Shown: positions 7,422 through 15,609 of the stretch, piece after piece
Layout: each line of letters starts with the position of its first letter
How positions within the stretch are numbered: the first letter of the stretch is position 1
Source: Bacteroidales bacterium
Lineage (GTDB): Bacteria; Bacteroidota; Bacteroidia; Bacteroidales; UBA932
Length of the DNA stretch: 64,000 nucleotides
NCBI GenBank assembly: GCA_016287075.1
Contig: JAEEVC010000015.1
Location: forward strand, 1 to 64,000
Reading direction: 5' to 3'
Made by a program: the position numbers and the translations under genes
Notes under the pieces: model-generated
The model's input: the letters and a program-made list of their open reading frames with translations, nothing else
Database searches by the model: none
What the model was told of the DNA's origin: nothing

Positions 7422-8884
7422 AGAGATAAAGAATAAGATCTTTTGGGATCATGCGTCGTTCCATTCGCTTTAATTACGCCCAAGGATAACAGTCTAGTTA
7501 TTATTTTCGAAACAAAACCATTTGATCTGTTCAGGTGTCTTTGAATCTCGCTCTTCGTAACAAAAGACTTTCCGGACATATATACAAGAACTTGACGTTC
7601 GACTTCCCTTAACGAATCCCACACATCTTTTCCAACTGAATCGACGGCACGGTCTGTCTTTCTTAAATTCCGCATGACAATGTTATTCTTCAGGACAAGC
7701 CGAACGGCTTGCTCCGGTTCTGTGTATATCGGAGCGTCCAAGAAAAATTTTGCCATATCGGAATAAATCCGCTTGACTCCTTCGTTTAATTCTCTGACCC
7801 AGCCAAAATCCGTCAAGACACGGGCAATCCTGGGATTACGGGAATAACGAGTTTCCATTATGTTGTCTAAAGTAACAATGTTTGGTAGCTTTCCAGGGCT
7901 CTCTATTTCAAGCCGGTCATCATACATCGTGACTCTGATATAACTCCCTACCATCGCATATTCCCGATGGGTAACAGCATTGACAATGCCCTCATACCAG
8001 GCAAACTCAGGATACTCAGGAACAATTTGAAATCTGCCCGTATTTGGATTGAGAGCAATGAACTCTCTGAGTTGAGTCTTGATAAAATCCCGAGTCTTAT
8101 CAATAATACGCAGCAACGGCATTTCAATATTGATATCACGGATGATATTCATCTCTGTTCCAATCTTAGCCGAAGTCCCTTCATACCTGACAAAACGAAT
8201 GCGACAATTCGGATAAAACTGCTGGATGTTACGGGCGAATAAAAGGACTGCAGCATTGGTCAAATACTTATCCCCATGATGTTTCTTAATAAACCCCCGT
8301 GCTTCCAATACTTGTTCATAAGGGAGATCACCAGCTTGAAGTATCTCGCAATAGGCATGCAACAACTCCTTATCAAGATCATCCATCGATGCATCCGGGT
8401 TACATTCATCTTCATAAACACGGATGCCCTTGCTATACTCAAGATTTCGTAAATCATCTCCCTTCAATTCCTTTGTTCTGTCTCCCATCCGCAAAAATGT
8501 CGAATCATTGTTCGTCCGTACAACTTGCTCATGCGTGGCTTCTATATGCAGCAGTAGAAGATGATCTGCCTTCCCTTCCCTATTGACTACGTCTAAGAAC
8601 TCCTCCCGGAATGAAGGCATAGGCTTGCAACAATCTTTCGGTGCGGTAACAAACTCATTAATCTTTACCGTCCCGATAGAATCAACTCCTTCAATCTCTC
8701 TTGTCTTTTCGTCAATACCCAAAACGATTGTTCCCCCATCAGCATTGGCAAAAGCGGAAATAAGTGGTGCAATATCCGCTACTTTTACGCGGGCGGATTT
8801 TCTATCAAACCACTTGTTTTCATCTTTTTCCAAAATATAAGAAAGAGTCAACACTGGGTTGATTTTTGATCGAATATCACTCAT
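7415..8884 (-). CDS. AlbA_2 / HATPase_c_4 putative DNA-binding regulator
   Basis: This 489-residue protein has an N-terminal Schlafen AlbA_2 domain (residues about 15-140), seen in KWFDRKSARVKV and SAFANADGGTIVLGIDE. The central and C-terminal parts form the RecG-like ATPase region (GIVNAVTHREY, RLEIESPGKLPN, GRELNEG-type segment VRELNEGVKRI). A winged-helix tail (VTKSEIQRHLNRSNGFVSKIITRL) ends the protein. Such proteins are common orphan regulators in Bacteroidota and some act near mobile or defence genes. The track starts 33 bases upstream, but MSDIRSKINP at 8884 is the better start. The gene is clearly more AT-rich than the polysaccharide genes, a sign of transfer. Its final codon and TAG fall inside the inverted repeat of the adjacent mini-element. 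Confidence 0.82.
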   Translation of the reverse strand: MSDIRSKINPVLTLSYILEKDENKWFDRKSARVKVADIAPLISAFANADGGTIVLGIDEKTREIEGVDSIGTVKINEFVTAPKDCCKPMPSFREEFLDVVNREGKADHLLLLHIEATHEQVVRTNNDSTFLRMGDRTKELKGDDLRNLEYSKGIRVYEDECNPDASMDDLDKELLHAYCEILQAGDLPYEQVLEARGFIKKHHGDKYLTNAAVLLFARNIQQFYPNCRIRFVRYEGTSAKIGTEMNIIRDINIEMPLLRIIDKTRDFIKTQLREFIALNPNTGRFQIVPEYPEFAWYEGIVNAVTHREYAMVGSYIRVTMYDDRLEIESPGKLPNIVTLDNIMETRYSRNPRIARVLTDFGWVRELNEGVKRIYSDMAKFFLDAPIYTEPEQAVRLVLKNNIVMRNLRKTDRAVDSVGKDVWDSLREVERQVLVYMSGKSFVTKSEIQRHLNRSNGFVSKIITRLLSLGVIKANGTTHDPKRSYSLSLN

Positions 8885-9253
8885 TATCAAGACTCGTGTT
8901 AAAAATGTGATGCACAAAGTCCATGTAAACTTCGCACATGGTCAAACTAATCAAAAGGACACGTTCAATTGACGATATGTTGAATAAAAGTAGCTTTCGT
9001 GTAAACTTCGTGTAAACTTCGTGTAAACTTCGTGTAAACTTCGTGTAAACTTCGTGTAAACTTCGTGTAAACTTCGTGTAAACTTCGGTTTTGGCATTCT
9101 ATTGTTTGCATCTTCAAACAGAGCCCTCCCTCCATCTCATGCCTCTCCTCCTCACTTCCTTGGCATATGCTCCCGACCGACCATCAATGCCCGAGGCCCC
9201 AGGAGCATGCTATTCTGATAACACAGCTCTACGGACTGACAAACCCATAACCC
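8885..9253. other. Intergenic region with 11-bp tandem array
   Basis: This 369-base gap separates the AlbA_2 gene (start) from the ugd gene (end), both leftward. It holds the 11-bp array at 8999-9086 and one isolated partial copy (TGTAAACTTCG at about 8924-8934). The remaining roughly 165 bases next to ugd show no coding frame and no hairpin terminator that I trust. Any promoter of the AlbA_2 gene must lie between the array and 8884, but I see no good TAnnTTTG there. Confidence 0.6.
8999..9086. repeat. Eight perfect copies of an 11-bp repeat (GTGTAAACTTC)
   Basis: The unit GTGTAAACTTC is repeated eight times without a mismatch over 88 bases. A ninth partial copy lies about 65 bases closer to the AlbA_2 gene. 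The array starts 115 bases upstream of that gene's ATG. The 11-base period puts each copy on the same face of the helix, which suits cooperative protein binding. Perfect identity also means copy number could change by slippage. There are no spacers, so it is not CRISPR. Confidence 0.95.
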
Positions 9254-10507
9254 TCAATCCCTCCTGAAAATATCCCGCGTATACACCTTCCCCGCGACGT
9301 CGTCGAGGGCGGGGTCGTAGCGGTTGGCGATGATGGCGTCCGACTGGGCCTTGAAGGCGGCGAGGTCGTTGACGACCCGGGAGCCGAAGAAGGTCGTGCC
9401 GTCCGGGAGGGAGGGTTCATAGACGATGACGCGGGCACCCTTGGCCTTGATGCGCTTCATGATGCCCTGGATGGCGCTCTGGCGGAAGTTGTCGGAGCCG
9501 GTCTTCATGGTCAGGCGGTAGACGCCCACCGTGACCTCGCGCTCGCCGTCGGCGGACCATTCGTTGCGGCCCGTGTAGCTGTAGTAGCCGGCCTTTTCGA
9601 GGACACGGTCGGCGATGTAGTCCTTGCGGGTGCGGTTGCTCTCGACGATGGCCTTGATGAGGTTTTCGGGGACATCGTTGAAATTGGCCAGCAGCTGCTT
9701 CGTGTCCTTCGGAAGGCAGTAGCCGCCGTAGCCGAAGCTGGGATTGTTGTAATGGGAACCGATGCGGGGATCCAGGCAGACGCCCTCGATAATCGCCCGG
9801 GTATCAAGGCCTTTCATCTCCGCGTAGGTATCCAGTTCATTGAAATAGCTGACCCGCAGCGCCAGGTAGGTGTTGGCGAACAGCTTTACCGCCTCGGCCT
9901 CGGTCGAGCCCATCAGGAGCACCGGCACATCCGCCCGGACGGCGCCTTCCCGAAGGAGACCGGCGAAGGTGCGGGCGGCGTCGGAGAGGTCCGGATCGCT
10001 GCCCACGATGATGCGGCTGGGGTAGAGGTTGTCATACAGGGCCTTGCCTTCGCGGAGGAACTCGGGCGAGAAGAGGATGCGCGGTGCCTCCGCCCCGTCG
10101 CCGCTGCCGCTGGTGAATCGCTCCCGGATCCCCCGGGTATAGCCGACCGGCACGGTGGACTTGACCACCATCACCGCGGCGGGATTGACCTCCATCACCA
10201 GGCGGATGACCTCCTCGACATGGGAGGTGTCGAAGAAATTCCGGACGGGATCATAATTGGTGGGCGCCGCGATGACCACGAACGCCGCATCCCGGTACGC
10301 TGCCCGCCCGTCCAGGGTCGCCGTGAGGTCCAGCTCCGCCTCCCGGAAATACTGCTCGATATACGCGTCGGCGATGGGACTCTCCCGGCGGTTGATCTTA
10401 TCCACCTTCTCCGGGATGATGTCCACGGCCACGACCTCATTCCGCTGCGCCAGCAACGTCGCAAGCGACATGCCCACATACCCAGTACCCGCTACTGCAA
10501 TTTTCAT
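9254..10507 (-). CDS. ugd: UDP-glucose 6-dehydrogenase
   Basis: The 417-residue protein has the NAD-binding start [19 protein letters not shown] and the substrate loop [23 protein letters not shown]. It also has the catalytic cysteine segment [16 protein letters not shown] (Cys in GGYCLPKD) and the C-terminal UDP-binding domain. It oxidises UDP-glucose twice to UDP-glucuronate with NAD. This would feed the UDP-glucuronate 4-epimerase at 5.9-6.9 kb and glycosyltransferases of the polysaccharide locus. It is a monocistronic-looking gene with a 150-base leader. A consensus promoter lies at 10665-10695 and a 21-base palindrome next to the predicted start site. UDP-N-acetylmannosamine dehydrogenase is a less likely alternative. 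Confidence 0.93.
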   Translation of the reverse strand: MKIAVAGTGYVGMSLATLLAQRNEVVAVDIIPEKVDKINRRESPIADAYIEQYFREAELDLTATLDGRAAYRDAAFVVIAAPTNYDPVRNFFDTSHVEEVIRLVMEVNPAAVMVVKSTVPVGYTRGIRERFTSGSGDGAEAPRILFSPEFLREGKALYDNLYPSRIIVGSDPDLSDAARTFAGLLREGAVRADVPVLLMGSTEAEAVKLFANTYLALRVSYFNELDTYAEMKGLDTRAIIEGVCLDPRIGSHYNNPSFGYGGYCLPKDTKQLLANFNDVPENLIKAIVESNRTRKDYIADRVLEKAGYYSYTGRNEWSADGEREVTVGVYRLTMKTGSDNFRQSAIQGIMKRIKAKGARVIVYEPSLPDGTTFFGSRVVNDLAAFKAQSDAIIANRYDPALDDVAGKVYTRDIFRRD

Positions 10508-10639
10508 AAGTGATAATCAGCTGGTTATGCTTACTCCTGGCTCCCAAAAGCCAATACCTCCCATTCCCCGCGCACCGAACGCATGCAGGGACGGGAACAC
10601 CTCGGATTCCATCCTCTCCAGGATTTCCTGCGAAGTGTT

Positions 10640-10660
10640 TTTATAGGTTAAACCTATAAA
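10640..10660. promoter_or_regulatory. 21-bp palindrome at the predicted ugd start site
   Basis: TTTATAGGTT-A-AACCTATAAA is a perfect 10-base inverted repeat around a single A. It lies 5 bases downstream of the -7 box of the ugd promoter, so it covers the expected transcription start. It could be an operator for a dimeric repressor or fold as a 5' hairpin of the leader RNA. Confidence 0.7.
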
Positions 10661-10664
10661 CAAA

Positions 10665-10695
10665 CAAAAATACAAATAATTCTTGTCAGAATCAA
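10665..10695 (-). promoter_or_regulatory. Predicted ugd promoter (TTG-N20-TATTTTTG)
   Basis: On the minus strand TTG is followed after exactly 20 bases by TATTTTTG, the Bacteroidota sigma-ABfr consensus. Transcription should start near 10658, giving a leader of about 150 bases before the ugd ATG at 10507. Confidence 0.72.
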
Positions 10696-10699
10696 CTAT

Positions 10700-10762
10700 T
10701 CCGGCAAACAAACCCGACAATTCGGTAAACAATCCCGACAAATCGGCAAACAATCCCGACAA
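10700..10762. repeat. Three copies of a 21-bp repeat
   Basis: The unit is close to TTCGGTAAACAATCCCGACAA: three copies at 10700, 10721 and 10742 with 2-4 differences, then a 4-base stub. The array sits immediately upstream of the ugd -33 element. The 21-base period is two helical turns, so it may be a binding array, though it could be a plain tandem repeat. Confidence 0.85.
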
Positions 10763-10880
10763 ATCGCGCGAAAAGTTTGTCGGCGGTTGTCATTTCTGCG
10801 CCAGCACGGTGAAAAAAGTTGGTTGGGTTTGCTGTTTTTTGTTGTTTCCGGCATCTTTCCCTGCACCGGCACTGTGAACC

Positions 10881-11030
10881 GCGGGCAGAACCGCCTCTCC
10901 GTGCCCGCCACGATAGCATTTTCCCCCCGCCGCGGGCAGAACCGCCTCTCCATGCCCGCCGCGATAGCATCTCCACTTCGCCGCGGGCAGAACCGCCCCT
11001 CCGTGCCCGCCACGATAGCATCTCCCAACG
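10881..11030. repeat. 51-bp palindromic repeats, cluster 1 (three copies)
   Basis: Copies start at 10881, 10932 and 10983, exactly 51 bases apart. Each has a 7-base inverted repeat GCGGGCA...TGCCCGC around a 14-base loop, followed by CACGATAGCAT (one copy CGCGATAGCAT) and a C-rich linker. They are degenerate direct repeats with an internal hairpin, like extragenic palindromic elements. Confidence 0.88.
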
Positions 11031-11197
11031 CGAACGCAATCGCTGCCAACAATTGTTGCTTTCGCAGCACTGTGAGGAGCATCGACAGGCATTATCTGCA
11101 CGCGAGCGCAATGACGAGGTCGTTATTTTGCTTTCACTGATAAGCTGTCTCCGTGAATTGCACCTTCCAACCTATGACCAGCATTATCCACCCCGCC

Positions 11198-11440
11198 GCG
11201 GGCAGAACCGCCTCTCCGTGCCCGCCACGATAGCATTTCCACTTCGCCGCGGGCAAGACAGCCCCTCCGTGCCCGCCACGATAGCATTTTCCCCCCGCCG
11301 CGAGCAAAACTGCCCCTCTATGCCCGCAACGATAGCATTTTCCCCCCGTCGCGGGCAAAACAGCCCCTCTATGCCCGCCACGATAGCATTTCTCCCCCCG
11401 CCGCGGGCGAAAGAGCCCCTCCATGCCCGCCGCAACGCAT
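11198..11440. repeat. 51-bp palindromic repeats, cluster 2 (five copies)
   Basis: Copies start at 11198, 11249, 11300, 11351 and 11403 with a 51-52-base period. Four keep the GCGGGC...GCCCGC stem; the third has GCGAGC. The loops differ (GAACCGCCTCTCCG versus AAACAGCCCCTCTA). The unit is the same as in cluster 1. The last copies are more diverged toward the coding gene. Confidence 0.88.
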
Positions 11441-11490
11441 TGCCTCTCTGCCACGGGTCTGCGTGCAGGGCATTAGCATGTGGGGAGGGG

Positions 11491-11521
11491 TTGCGTTTTT
11501 CGGGGAAGCGGCGTATATTTG
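11491..11521 (+). promoter_or_regulatory. Predicted promoter of the FAD/Fe-S gene (TTG-N20-TATATTTG)
   Basis: TTG at 11491-11493 and TATATTTG at 11514-11521 are exactly 20 bases apart. The ATG at 11528 is only 6 bases after the -7 box, so transcription should begin at or within a base or two of the start codon. Confidence 0.75.
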
Positions 11522-11527
11522 TGAGCA

Positions 11528-14500
11528 ATGAAAGAGAAGGATCCATACGGGGAGTTTCTGCGGTCGGTCAGGTGTTTCCTGCCGCAGGAGCGGGTCTATA
11601 CCGACCTGATCCGGCGGTTTGCCTGGGGGACGGACGCCAGTTTTTACCGGCTGGTGCCCCGGATTGTGATCCGGAGCGAAAGCGAGGAGGAGGTGGCGCA
11701 GATCCTTGCGGAGGCGCATGCGTGGCGCCTGCCGGTCACCTTCCGGGCCGCGGGGACGAGCCTGTCCGGGCAGGCCCTCAGCGACAGTATTCTCATTGTC
11801 GCTGGAAAGAGTTGGGAGAAAAGCACTTATCACGAAGATACGACAGTAACGCTTCAACCGGGGATTGTCGGTGCGGAGGTCAACCGGAGGCTGGCGCCGC
11901 ACGGGCGGAAATTCGGCCCGGACCCGGCTTCGATCGGGAGCGCAATGGTCGGCGGCATCGTGATGAACAATGCCTCCGGGATGAGCTGCGGGACCCACGC
12001 GAACAGCGACCGCTGCCTGGTCAGCGCGCGTCTGGTCCTGCCGGACGGGACGGTGCTCGACACCGGGTCGGCGGCGAGCCGCTCCGCCTTCCGGCAGCGG
12101 CATCCGGAGCTGCTCTCCGGCATCGAAAAACTGCGGGACGAGATCCGCGCCGACGCCGCGCTTTCCGAGCGAATCCGATACAAATATTCAATCAAGAATG
12201 TAACGGGGCTCAATCTCTTACCGTTCATTACCTATAGCGATCCTTTCGATATTGTCGCCCACCTGATGGTGGGGTCGGAGGGGACGCTGGCCTTCCTCAG
12301 CGAGGTGCGGATGACCACCCTGCCGGTGGCGCCGTTCAAGGCGAGCGCGATGATCTATTTCCCCTCCATCCGGATGGCGGCGGAGGCGGTCGTGGCCCTG
12401 CGGAAAGAGCGGATCACGGCGGCCGAGCTGCTCGATATCCGCTCGCTGGTCGCCGTCAATGATCCCCACCTGGACGGGTATGGGCTCAAGGGCAGAGTCT
12501 TCCGGCGCGACCCGGCTGTGCCGGCGCAGAACGATCCGGCCGCGGAGGAGAATCCGATGGTCCGGGAGAGCCGCTTCCGGCCCTTCCCGTCCGCGTCCAG
12601 ACCGGAGGAGATGGGCCTCATCGATCTCTCCGATCTCACGGCCGTCCTCACGCAGACGGAGGCGCAGATCCATGAGGAACTGATTGCGCAAATCGCTCGT
12701 ATCCAGGCGGTTCTGGAGCCCTTTGGCGTGGATGTGGATTTCAGCGAGGACCCTGCGGTCACGGCCGGCTACTGGGCCATCCGCGCCGGCATCTTCCCGG
12801 CGGTCGGCGGCCTGCGGAAGGAGGGAACGACCTGCCTGATCGAGGATGTCGCCTTCCATATCGAGGACCTTCCCGCCGCGACGGAGGATCTCTCCGCCCT
12901 GCTGGACAGGCATGGCTACGACGATTCCTGCATTTATGGCCATGCTTTAGAAGGGAACTTCCATTTTATTATCAATCAATCATTTGCAACAGAGGCCGAT
13001 GTGCGGAGATACGAGGCCATGATCCGCGATGTGGCGAAGATGGTCGTCGGCAAATACGACGGCTCCCTCAAGGCGGAACACGGCACCGGCCGCAACATGG
13101 CCCCTTTCGTCCGCCTCGAGTGGGGCGACAAGGCGTTCTCCGTCATGCAGCGCGTGAAGGCGCTGTTCGACCCCGACGGCATCCTCAACCCCGGCGTCAT
13201 CTTCAACGACGACCCGGAATGCTTCATCAAGGATTTCAAGGCCTTGCCGGTGCTGCGGCCGGACCTTCCCGCCGGCTCCGCCGCCAGCGAAGCCGCCGGC
13301 GGGCCCGATGATGCCGTCCGCGAGGCCTACCGCCAGCTCAACAAGTGCATCGAATGCGGTTTCTGCGAGGTCAACTGCGTCTCCTGCGGCTTCACCCTGT
13401 CCTCCCGCACCCGCATCGCCGTCCAGCGTGAAATCGCCCGCCTGCGCAGCGATGAACCCATTGACGGCATGGACCCGGCGACCCGGAAACGGTGGCTGGA
13501 GGAGCTGGAGCGGGGATACCGGTATGCTGGCGACGAGACTTGCGCGGCGGACGGGCTGTGCTCGAGCTCATGCCCCATGGGCATCAATGTCGCCGACCTG
13601 ACGCATGAACTCCGGCGCGAGAGACTGTCTGCAGCCGGCCGTGCCCTGGGGGCATTCACAGCCAATCATTTCCACAGCGCCAAGACCGCCATCCGCGGTG
13701 CCCTCCGCCTCGCCTCTCTCGGCCAGGCCGTCATTGGCACGGGCGGCATGGCCACGCTCGGCACCGCCCTTCACAAGGGCCTCGCCCTCCCCCTCTGGAC
13801 GCCCGCCACGCCCCGCGCCTACAATGCCTCCCGGGCCCTGTCGTCCGGGAAAACGGCCCTCTGCGAAGACGGGCGGCAGGAAAGCCGGACCGAATGTTCC
13901 CCGCGCAAGGTCGTCTATTTCCCGAGCTGCCTGAACCAGATGATGGGGCTCCCGGCCGATCCGAAACTGCGCTCCCGGCAGCCGCGCACTGAACCGCAGA
14001 CCCAAAGCCCGCTCACCGGATCGCGCCCGATTGCCGGACTGCTGCCCCGGCGCCCCCTCGCCGAAGAGACCGTCGCCCTCCTGCAAAAGGCCGGCTACGA
14101 AGTCATCTTCCCCGAGCACATGGACAGCCTGTGCTGCGGGATGATCTGGGAGAGCAAGGGAATGCCGGAAACCGCCGACAGGAAAACGGCCGAACTGGAA
14201 GCGGCCCTATGGAAGGCCTCCGAGGGCGGCAAGTACCCGGTCCTCTGTGACCAGAGCCCCTGCCTCCACCGGATGCGCGCGAAAATCCAGCGGATGAAAC
14301 TCTATGAACCTGTGGAGTTTATCCATGATTACCTGATGGACCACTTGCGCTTCCGGCAGATTGACGGCACGGTGGCCGTCCACATCACCTGCTCCACCCG
14401 GCTGATGGGCCTCGGCGACAAACTCGTCTCCCTCGCCCGCCGCTGCGCCAGCCAGGTCATCGTCCCCGACGGGGTCGGCTGCTGCGGCTTCGCCGGTGAC

Positions 14501-14821
14501 AAGGGGATGACCCGTCCCGAACTCAATGCCTATGCTCTGCGGAAACTCCGCGCCCAGGTGAACCCGGCCGCCGCGCCAGAAACCAGCGCTGCGCCAAACC
14601 CGGCCGCCGCTGCGCCAGAAAACGCCACTTCGCCAGAAACCGCCACTGCGCCAGAAACCGCCGCTGCATCAGCACCCGCCGCCGCCGGCTACTCCAACAG
14701 CCGCACCTGCGAGATCGGCCTCACAAGCCACAGCGGAATCCCCTACCAATCCATCGTTTACCTCGTCAACGCCTGCACGGAGCCGGAGGATCAGTCTTCC
14801 ATCACCGGGCGGATGAGATAG
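11528..14821 (+). CDS. FAD-linked oxidase with Fe-S and CCG domains (D-lactate dehydrogenase-like)
   Basis: This 1097-residue protein has an N-terminal PCMH FAD-binding domain (VTFRAAGTSLSGQALSDS; FGPDPASIGSAMVGGIVMNNASG). The oxidase C-terminal domain ends in KAEHGTGRNMAPFVRLEWG and DPDGILNPG. A ferredoxin-like region follows (CIECGFCEVNC and DGLCSSSCPMG), then CCG cysteine-rich domains (DSLCCGMIWESKG; GVGCCGFAGDKG). Such proteins oxidise D-lactate or other 2-hydroxy acids and pass electrons through Fe-S clusters to quinone at the cytoplasmic membrane. A 40-residue Ala/Pro/Glu/Thr-rich stretch near residues 1015-1057 interrupts the last domain. The start follows the promoter by 6 bases. The 3' end overlaps the convergent lipoprotein gene by 31 bases. 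The exact substrate is not determinable. Confidence 0.88.
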   Translation: MKEKDPYGEFLRSVRCFLPQERVYTDLIRRFAWGTDASFYRLVPRIVIRSESEEEVAQILAEAHAWRLPVTFRAAGTSLSGQALSDSILIVAGKSWEKSTYHEDTTVTLQPGIVGAEVNRRLAPHGRKFGPDPASIGSAMVGGIVMNNASGMSCGTHANSDRCLVSARLVLPDGTVLDTGSAASRSAFRQRHPELLSGIEKLRDEIRADAALSERIRYKYSIKNVTGLNLLPFITYSDPFDIVAHLMVGSEGTLAFLSEVRMTTLPVAPFKASAMIYFPSIRMAAEAVVALRKERITAAELLDIRSLVAVNDPHLDGYGLKGRVFRRDPAVPAQNDPAAEENPMVRESRFRPFPSASRPEEMGLIDLSDLTAVLTQTEAQIHEELIAQIARIQAVLEPFGVDVDFSEDPAVTAGYWAIRAGIFPAVGGLRKEGTTCLIEDVAFHIEDLPAATEDLSALLDRHGYDDSCIYGHALEGNFHFIINQSFATEADVRRYEAMIRDVAKMVVGKYDGSLKAEHGTGRNMAPFVRLEWGDKAFSVMQRVKALFDPDGILNPGVIFNDDPECFIKDFKALPVLRPDLPAGSAASEAAGGPDDAVREAYRQLNKCIECGFCEVNCVSCGFTLSSRTRIAVQREIARLRSDEPIDGMDPATRKRWLEELERGYRYAGDETCAADGLCSSSCPMGINVADLTHELRRERLSAAGRALGAFTANHFHSAKTAIRGALRLASLGQAVIGTGGMATLGTALHKGLALPLWTPATPRAYNASRALSSGKTALCEDGRQESRTECSPRKVVYFPSCLNQMMGLPADPKLRSRQPRTEPQTQSPLTGSRPIAGLLPRRPLAEETVALLQKAGYEVIFPEHMDSLCCGMIWESKGMPETADRKTAELEAALWKASEGGKYPVLCDQSPCLHRMRAKIQRMKLYEPVEFIHDYLMDHLRFRQIDGTVAVHITCSTRLMGLGDKLVSLARRCASQVIVPDGVGCCGFAGDKGMTRPELNAYALRKLRAQVNPAAAPETSAAPNPAAAAPENATSPETATAPETAAASAPAAAGYSNSRTCEIGLTSHSGIPYQSIVYLVNACTEPEDQSSITGRMR

Positions 14822-15588
14822 CCGTTGGAACGGTAGCTGTAGCCCAGGATGGAGCCGGTGGACGAGATGGTGAGATGAAGCGCATTGTGAGCCTCTTCAT
14901 GGCCCTCGGAAGCGGTCCAGTACATGCCCCTTTTTTCTTTGTCCCGGTCAGGAATCAGGGCATAGGAAAACCCGCCCGCCGGGAAGAAGAGTTCGTTGCC
15001 GGTCGCGCGCTGGACGATCTTGAGGCCATGGATGCTGACGCCGTCCTCCGACATCTCGGCCCAAGGAATCCATTCATACGCGGGATTGTCCTTCAAGGCG
15101 AGCAGCGCATTAATCTCTACCTCCGTCATCATCCGCCAGGAACCGCCGAGAAGGACATGCGCGGCGTCATCTTCCGGCAGGAGGGTCGTCAATCCGTCCG
15201 GTCCCTCGGGCCTGGCGGAACGGTCCCAGTAAAGGGTCTGGGACTTCGGGCAATACTTGGTCAGCCGGTACTCACTCTTGTTGGCATACTTGTAAGAGGG
15301 CATATCATAGCCCTTTTCCTTTCCCTCCTTCCATGCGAGCGGGGACAGGCTGGCGTAATAGGGCTCCGTCTCTCCCCAGGCATAATAATCGCCGATCTCG
15401 ACGATGGACGACGCGCCGAGATTGCACGCGGCGAACTTGAGGTTGTAGGTCGTTCCGTCCTCGCGGGTGATAATCAGGCCGATATCGACCACGGAGTCGC
15501 GCTTTCCGGAGGGTTTGGGATCCTTGTTGCAGGAAACCACGGGCAGTGCAAGCACTGCGGCCAGGAACAGATAGACAAGCTTTTTCAT
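14791..15588 (-). CDS. Lipoprotein with FISUMP-type (Fib_succ_major) domain
   Basis: The 265-residue protein has a lipoprotein signal (MKKLVYLFLAAVLALPVVSC, Cys20). A domain resembling the Fibrobacter succinogenes major paralogous domain follows: CNLGASSIVEIGDYYAWGETEP, WRMMTEVEINALL, ELFFPAGG, MYWTASE and the closing GYLIRPVMED. Such proteins are surface-exposed in Bacteroidota and their role is not defined. It lies 21 bases downstream of the ABC exporter pair and could be the last gene of that transcription unit. It ends inside the 3' end of the convergent FAD/Fe-S gene. Confidence 0.83.
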   Translation of the reverse strand: MKKLVYLFLAAVLALPVVSCNKDPKPSGKRDSVVDIGLIITREDGTTYNLKFAACNLGASSIVEIGDYYAWGETEPYYASLSPLAWKEGKEKGYDMPSYKYANKSEYRLTKYCPKSQTLYWDRSARPEGPDGLTTLLPEDDAAHVLLGGSWRMMTEVEINALLALKDNPAYEWIPWAEMSEDGVSIHGLKIVQRATGNELFFPAGGFSYALIPDRDKEKRGMYWTASEGHEEAHNALHLTISSTGSILGYSYRSNGYLIRPVMED

Positions 15589-15609
15589 ATGTACGTCAAT
15601 TAAGGGTTC

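Larger units (their letters stand above)
10508..11490. other. Repeat-rich intergenic region upstream of ugd and the FAD/Fe-S gene
   Basis: About 1 kb without a credible gene. From left to right it holds the ugd leader with a palindrome, the ugd promoter, three 21-bp repeats, a 51-bp repeat cluster (three copies), about 165 bases of unique sequence, a second 51-bp cluster (five copies), and the approach to the FAD/Fe-S gene promoter. The track lists several overlapping frames here (for example 10819-12237 and 11134-11454). Their translations are just the repeats in different frames (RGGHGGAVLPA and the like), so I reject them as genes. Confidence 0.7.

Noticed and set aside
10517-10762. 81-residue minus-strand frame upstream of ugd (MSGLFADLSGLF...)
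   Set aside because: The N-terminus is the 21-bp repeat read in frame and it runs over the ugd promoter; it looks like chance openness.
10881-11440. 51-bp repeats as a CRISPR array
   Set aside because: Units are contiguous and diverged, with no unique spacers of constant length and no cas genes in the window.
10819-12237. 472-residue frame over the repeat region and the start of the FAD/Fe-S gene
   Set aside because: Its translation is the 51-bp repeats followed by the coding gene in another frame; no domain is recognisable.
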